The translations under genes were made by a program, and so were the position numbers. Of a stretch of 64,000 bases of DNA, positions 62,691 through 64,000 are shown piece by piece (the stretch's first letter is position 1; each line of letters begins with the position of its first letter). This DNA is from an uncultured Oceanospirillales bacterium (GTDB taxonomy: Bacteria > Pseudomonadota > Gammaproteobacteria > Xanthomonadales > SZUA-36): NCBI GenBank assembly GCA_913055655.1, contig CAJXKA010000004.1, positions 124,001 to 188,000 of the forward strand, read 5' to 3'. The notes below the pieces were generated by a model that searched no databases, was not told the origin of the DNA, and saw only the letters and a list, made by a program, of their open reading frames with translations.

Positions 62691-64000
62691 TTACCAGCTG
62701 CCGCTGGCCTTGAATTCCTTCAAGGCCGCGTCGAGGCTGCCCTCGATGTCGCCGTTCCAGTCGCCCGTGTTCAGCGTCTCCAGCAACTCGCCTTCAACAT
62801 TGGCGATGTGGGCCAGCAGGGCGGCTTCGAAGTCACCGATCTTGTCCAGGTCAACGTCATCCATGTAGCCGCGGTCGGCGGCGAACAGGGAGACGGCCAT
62901 CTCGCCCACGGACATCGGGCTGTACTGCTTCTGCTTCATCAGCTCGGTCACGCGCTGGCCGCGTTCCAGCTGGGCGCGCGTGGCGTCGTCCAGGTCGGAA
63001 GCGAACTGCGCGAAGGCCGCCAGCTCACGGTACTGGGCCAGGGCCAGGCGGATACCACCGCCGAGCTTCTTGATGACCTTGGTCTGCGCGGCGCCACCCA
63101 CACGGGAGACCGACAGGCCGGCGTGCACGGCCGGGCGGATACCGCCGTTGAACAGGTCGGTTTCCAGGAAGATCTGGCCGTCCGTGATCGAGATCACGTT
63201 GGTCGGGACGAAGGCCGACACGTCACCCGCCTGGGTTTCGATGATCGGCAACGCGGTCAGTGAACCGGTCTGGCCCGTGACGGCGCCGTCGGTGAATTTC
63301 TCGACGTATTCTTCAGAGACCCGCGCGGCGCGTTCCAGCAGGCGCGAGTGCAGGTAGAAGACGTCACCCGGGTAGGCTTCACGGCCCGGCGGACGACGCA
63401 GCAGCAGTGACACCTGGCGGTAGGCCCAGGCCTGCTTGGTCAGGTCATCGTAAATGATCAGGGCGTCTTCACCGCGGTCGCGGAAGTACTCGCCCATGGT
63501 GCAGCCGGCGTACGGCGCGATGTACTGCATGGCCGCGGAGTCGGACGCGGAAGCGTTCACCACGATGGTGTGCTCCATGGCGCCATGCTCTTCCAGCTTG
63601 GCCACGATGTTGGCCACGGTGGACTGCTTCTGGCCGACGGCAACGTAGATACACTTAATGCCGGACTTGGCCTGGTTGATGATGGCGTCGATGGCGATTG
63701 CCGTCTTACCAATCTGGCGGTCACCGATGATCAGCTCACGCTGGCCACGGCCGATCGGCACCATGGCGTCGATGGACTTCAGGCCCGTCTGCACCGGCTG
63801 GTCGACCGACTTACGCCAGATCACACCCGGCGCGACTTTTTCAATCGGCGCGAATCCATCATTGTCGATCGGGCCCTTGCCGTCGATCGGGTTGCCCAGC
63901 GCGTCGACGACGCGACCCAGCAGGCCACGGCCATGCGGCACTTCCAGGATTCGACCGGTGCACTTGACCGTGTCGCCCTCGGTGATGTGCTCGTAGTCAC
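62691..64000 (-). CDS. atpA: ATP synthase F1 alpha subunit (5' part cut by window edge)
   Basis: The frame runs without stop to the right edge, so the gene is truncated at its 5' end by the window, not by mutation. The visible 436 codons cover the nucleotide-binding domain with Walker [18 protein letters not shown], then [22 protein letters not shown] and the C-terminal domain ending FKASGSW. The alpha signature [13 protein letters not shown] is present. The missing N-terminus should be about 75-80 residues. Confidence 0.97.
   Translation of the reverse strand, partial: DYEHITEGDTVKCTGRILEVPHGRGLLGRVVDALGNPIDGKGPIDNDGFAPIEKVAPGVIWRKSVDQPVQTGLKSIDAMVPIGRGQRELIIGDRQIGKTAIAIDAIINQAKSGIKCIYVAVGQKQSTVANIVAKLEEHGAMEHTIVVNASASDSAAMQYIAPYAGCTMGEYFRDRGEDALIIYDDLTKQAWAYRQVSLLLRRPPGREAYPGDVFYLHSRLLERAARVSEEYVEKFTDGAVTGQTGSLTALPIIETQAGDVSAFVPTNVISITDGQIFLETDLFNGGIRPAVHAGLSVSRVGGAAQTKVIKKLGGGIRLALAQYRELAAFAQFASDLDDATRAQLERGQRVTELMKQKQYSPMSVGEMAVSLFAADRGYMDDVDLDKIGDFEAALLAHIANVEGELLETLNTGDWNGDIEGSLDAALKEFKASGSW

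Overview
The window is a 64 kb stretch of a GC-rich, gene-dense bacterial chromosome. The protein families point to an aerobic gammaproteobacterium: a YcgL-type small protein, GlmU/GlmS and an F1 ATP synthase operon of gammaproteobacterial type, LpxR-like outer-membrane biology, TRAP and TonB transport, and Entner-Doutoroff enzymes. The spinster-type MFS plus TonB-receptor cluster and the oligopeptidase recall marine heterotrophs, but the exact lineage is inference and was not determined. No tRNA, rRNA, CRISPR array, transposase or prophage gene was seen.

Layout. 1-805: start of an off-window gene, then ycgL coupled to a small secreted protein. 842-5476 (minus): glmU-glmS-exbD-hydroxyacid dehydrogenase. 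5542-15661: a MocA-like/XdhC molybdenum-cofactor pair, an M23 peptidase, a small membrane protein, carbonic anhydrase, an MscS channel, a ZntB-type transporter, a DUF389 protein, an S9 peptidase and an LpxR-like outer-membrane enzyme. 15788-17032: a lone arginine deiminase, ending in a 209 bp nested inverted repeat shared with the end of hemD. 17232-31922 (minus): a complete assimilatory nitrate locus, nasT-nasS then nrtA-nrtB-nrtD-porin-nirB-nirD-nasA-cysG-hemD. Its control region shows sigma54 promoters, NtrC-like sites and a NasT-type ANTAR leader hairpin followed by a terminator. 32115-32739: a Fur box and two small unknown genes. 32759-34222: a lysophospholipase-like hydrolase next to a 52 bp perfect palindrome.

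34320-42772: a uronate/2-keto-3-deoxygluconate (KDG) locus. kdgK, eda and a fumarylacetoacetase-family hydratase run leftward; a LacI regulator, a KduD-type dehydrogenase, a three-part TRAP transporter and a PepSY-like secreted protein run rightward. The same 17-base operator lies 80-90 bp upstream of both arms. 42720-50778: a DMT transporter, methionine aminopeptidase, MtfA-like peptidase, MscS channel, B3-type metallo-hydrolase, SugE, a META lipoprotein and polyphosphate kinase 2. 50851-59498: a TetR-containing cluster with an SDR, TonB receptor, acyl-CoA ligase, type B carboxylesterase and spinster-like MFS, probably for uptake and breakdown of an ester-containing compound. 59749-64000 (minus): atpC, atpD, atpG and the 3' part of atpA.

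Working together: in the nitrate locus NrtABD imports nitrate, NasA reduces it to nitrite, NirBD makes ammonium, and CysG/HemD supply siroheme. NasS/NasT would relieve termination in the leader when nitrate is present, and NtrC/sigma54 would gate transcription by nitrogen status. In the KDG locus TRAP imports a sugar acid, KduD makes KDG, and KdgK and Eda convert it to pyruvate and glyceraldehyde 3-phosphate. The order atpA-G-D-C then, same strand, glmU-glmS is the common gammaproteobacterial arrangement, but here about 54 kb of other genes sit between atpC and glmU.
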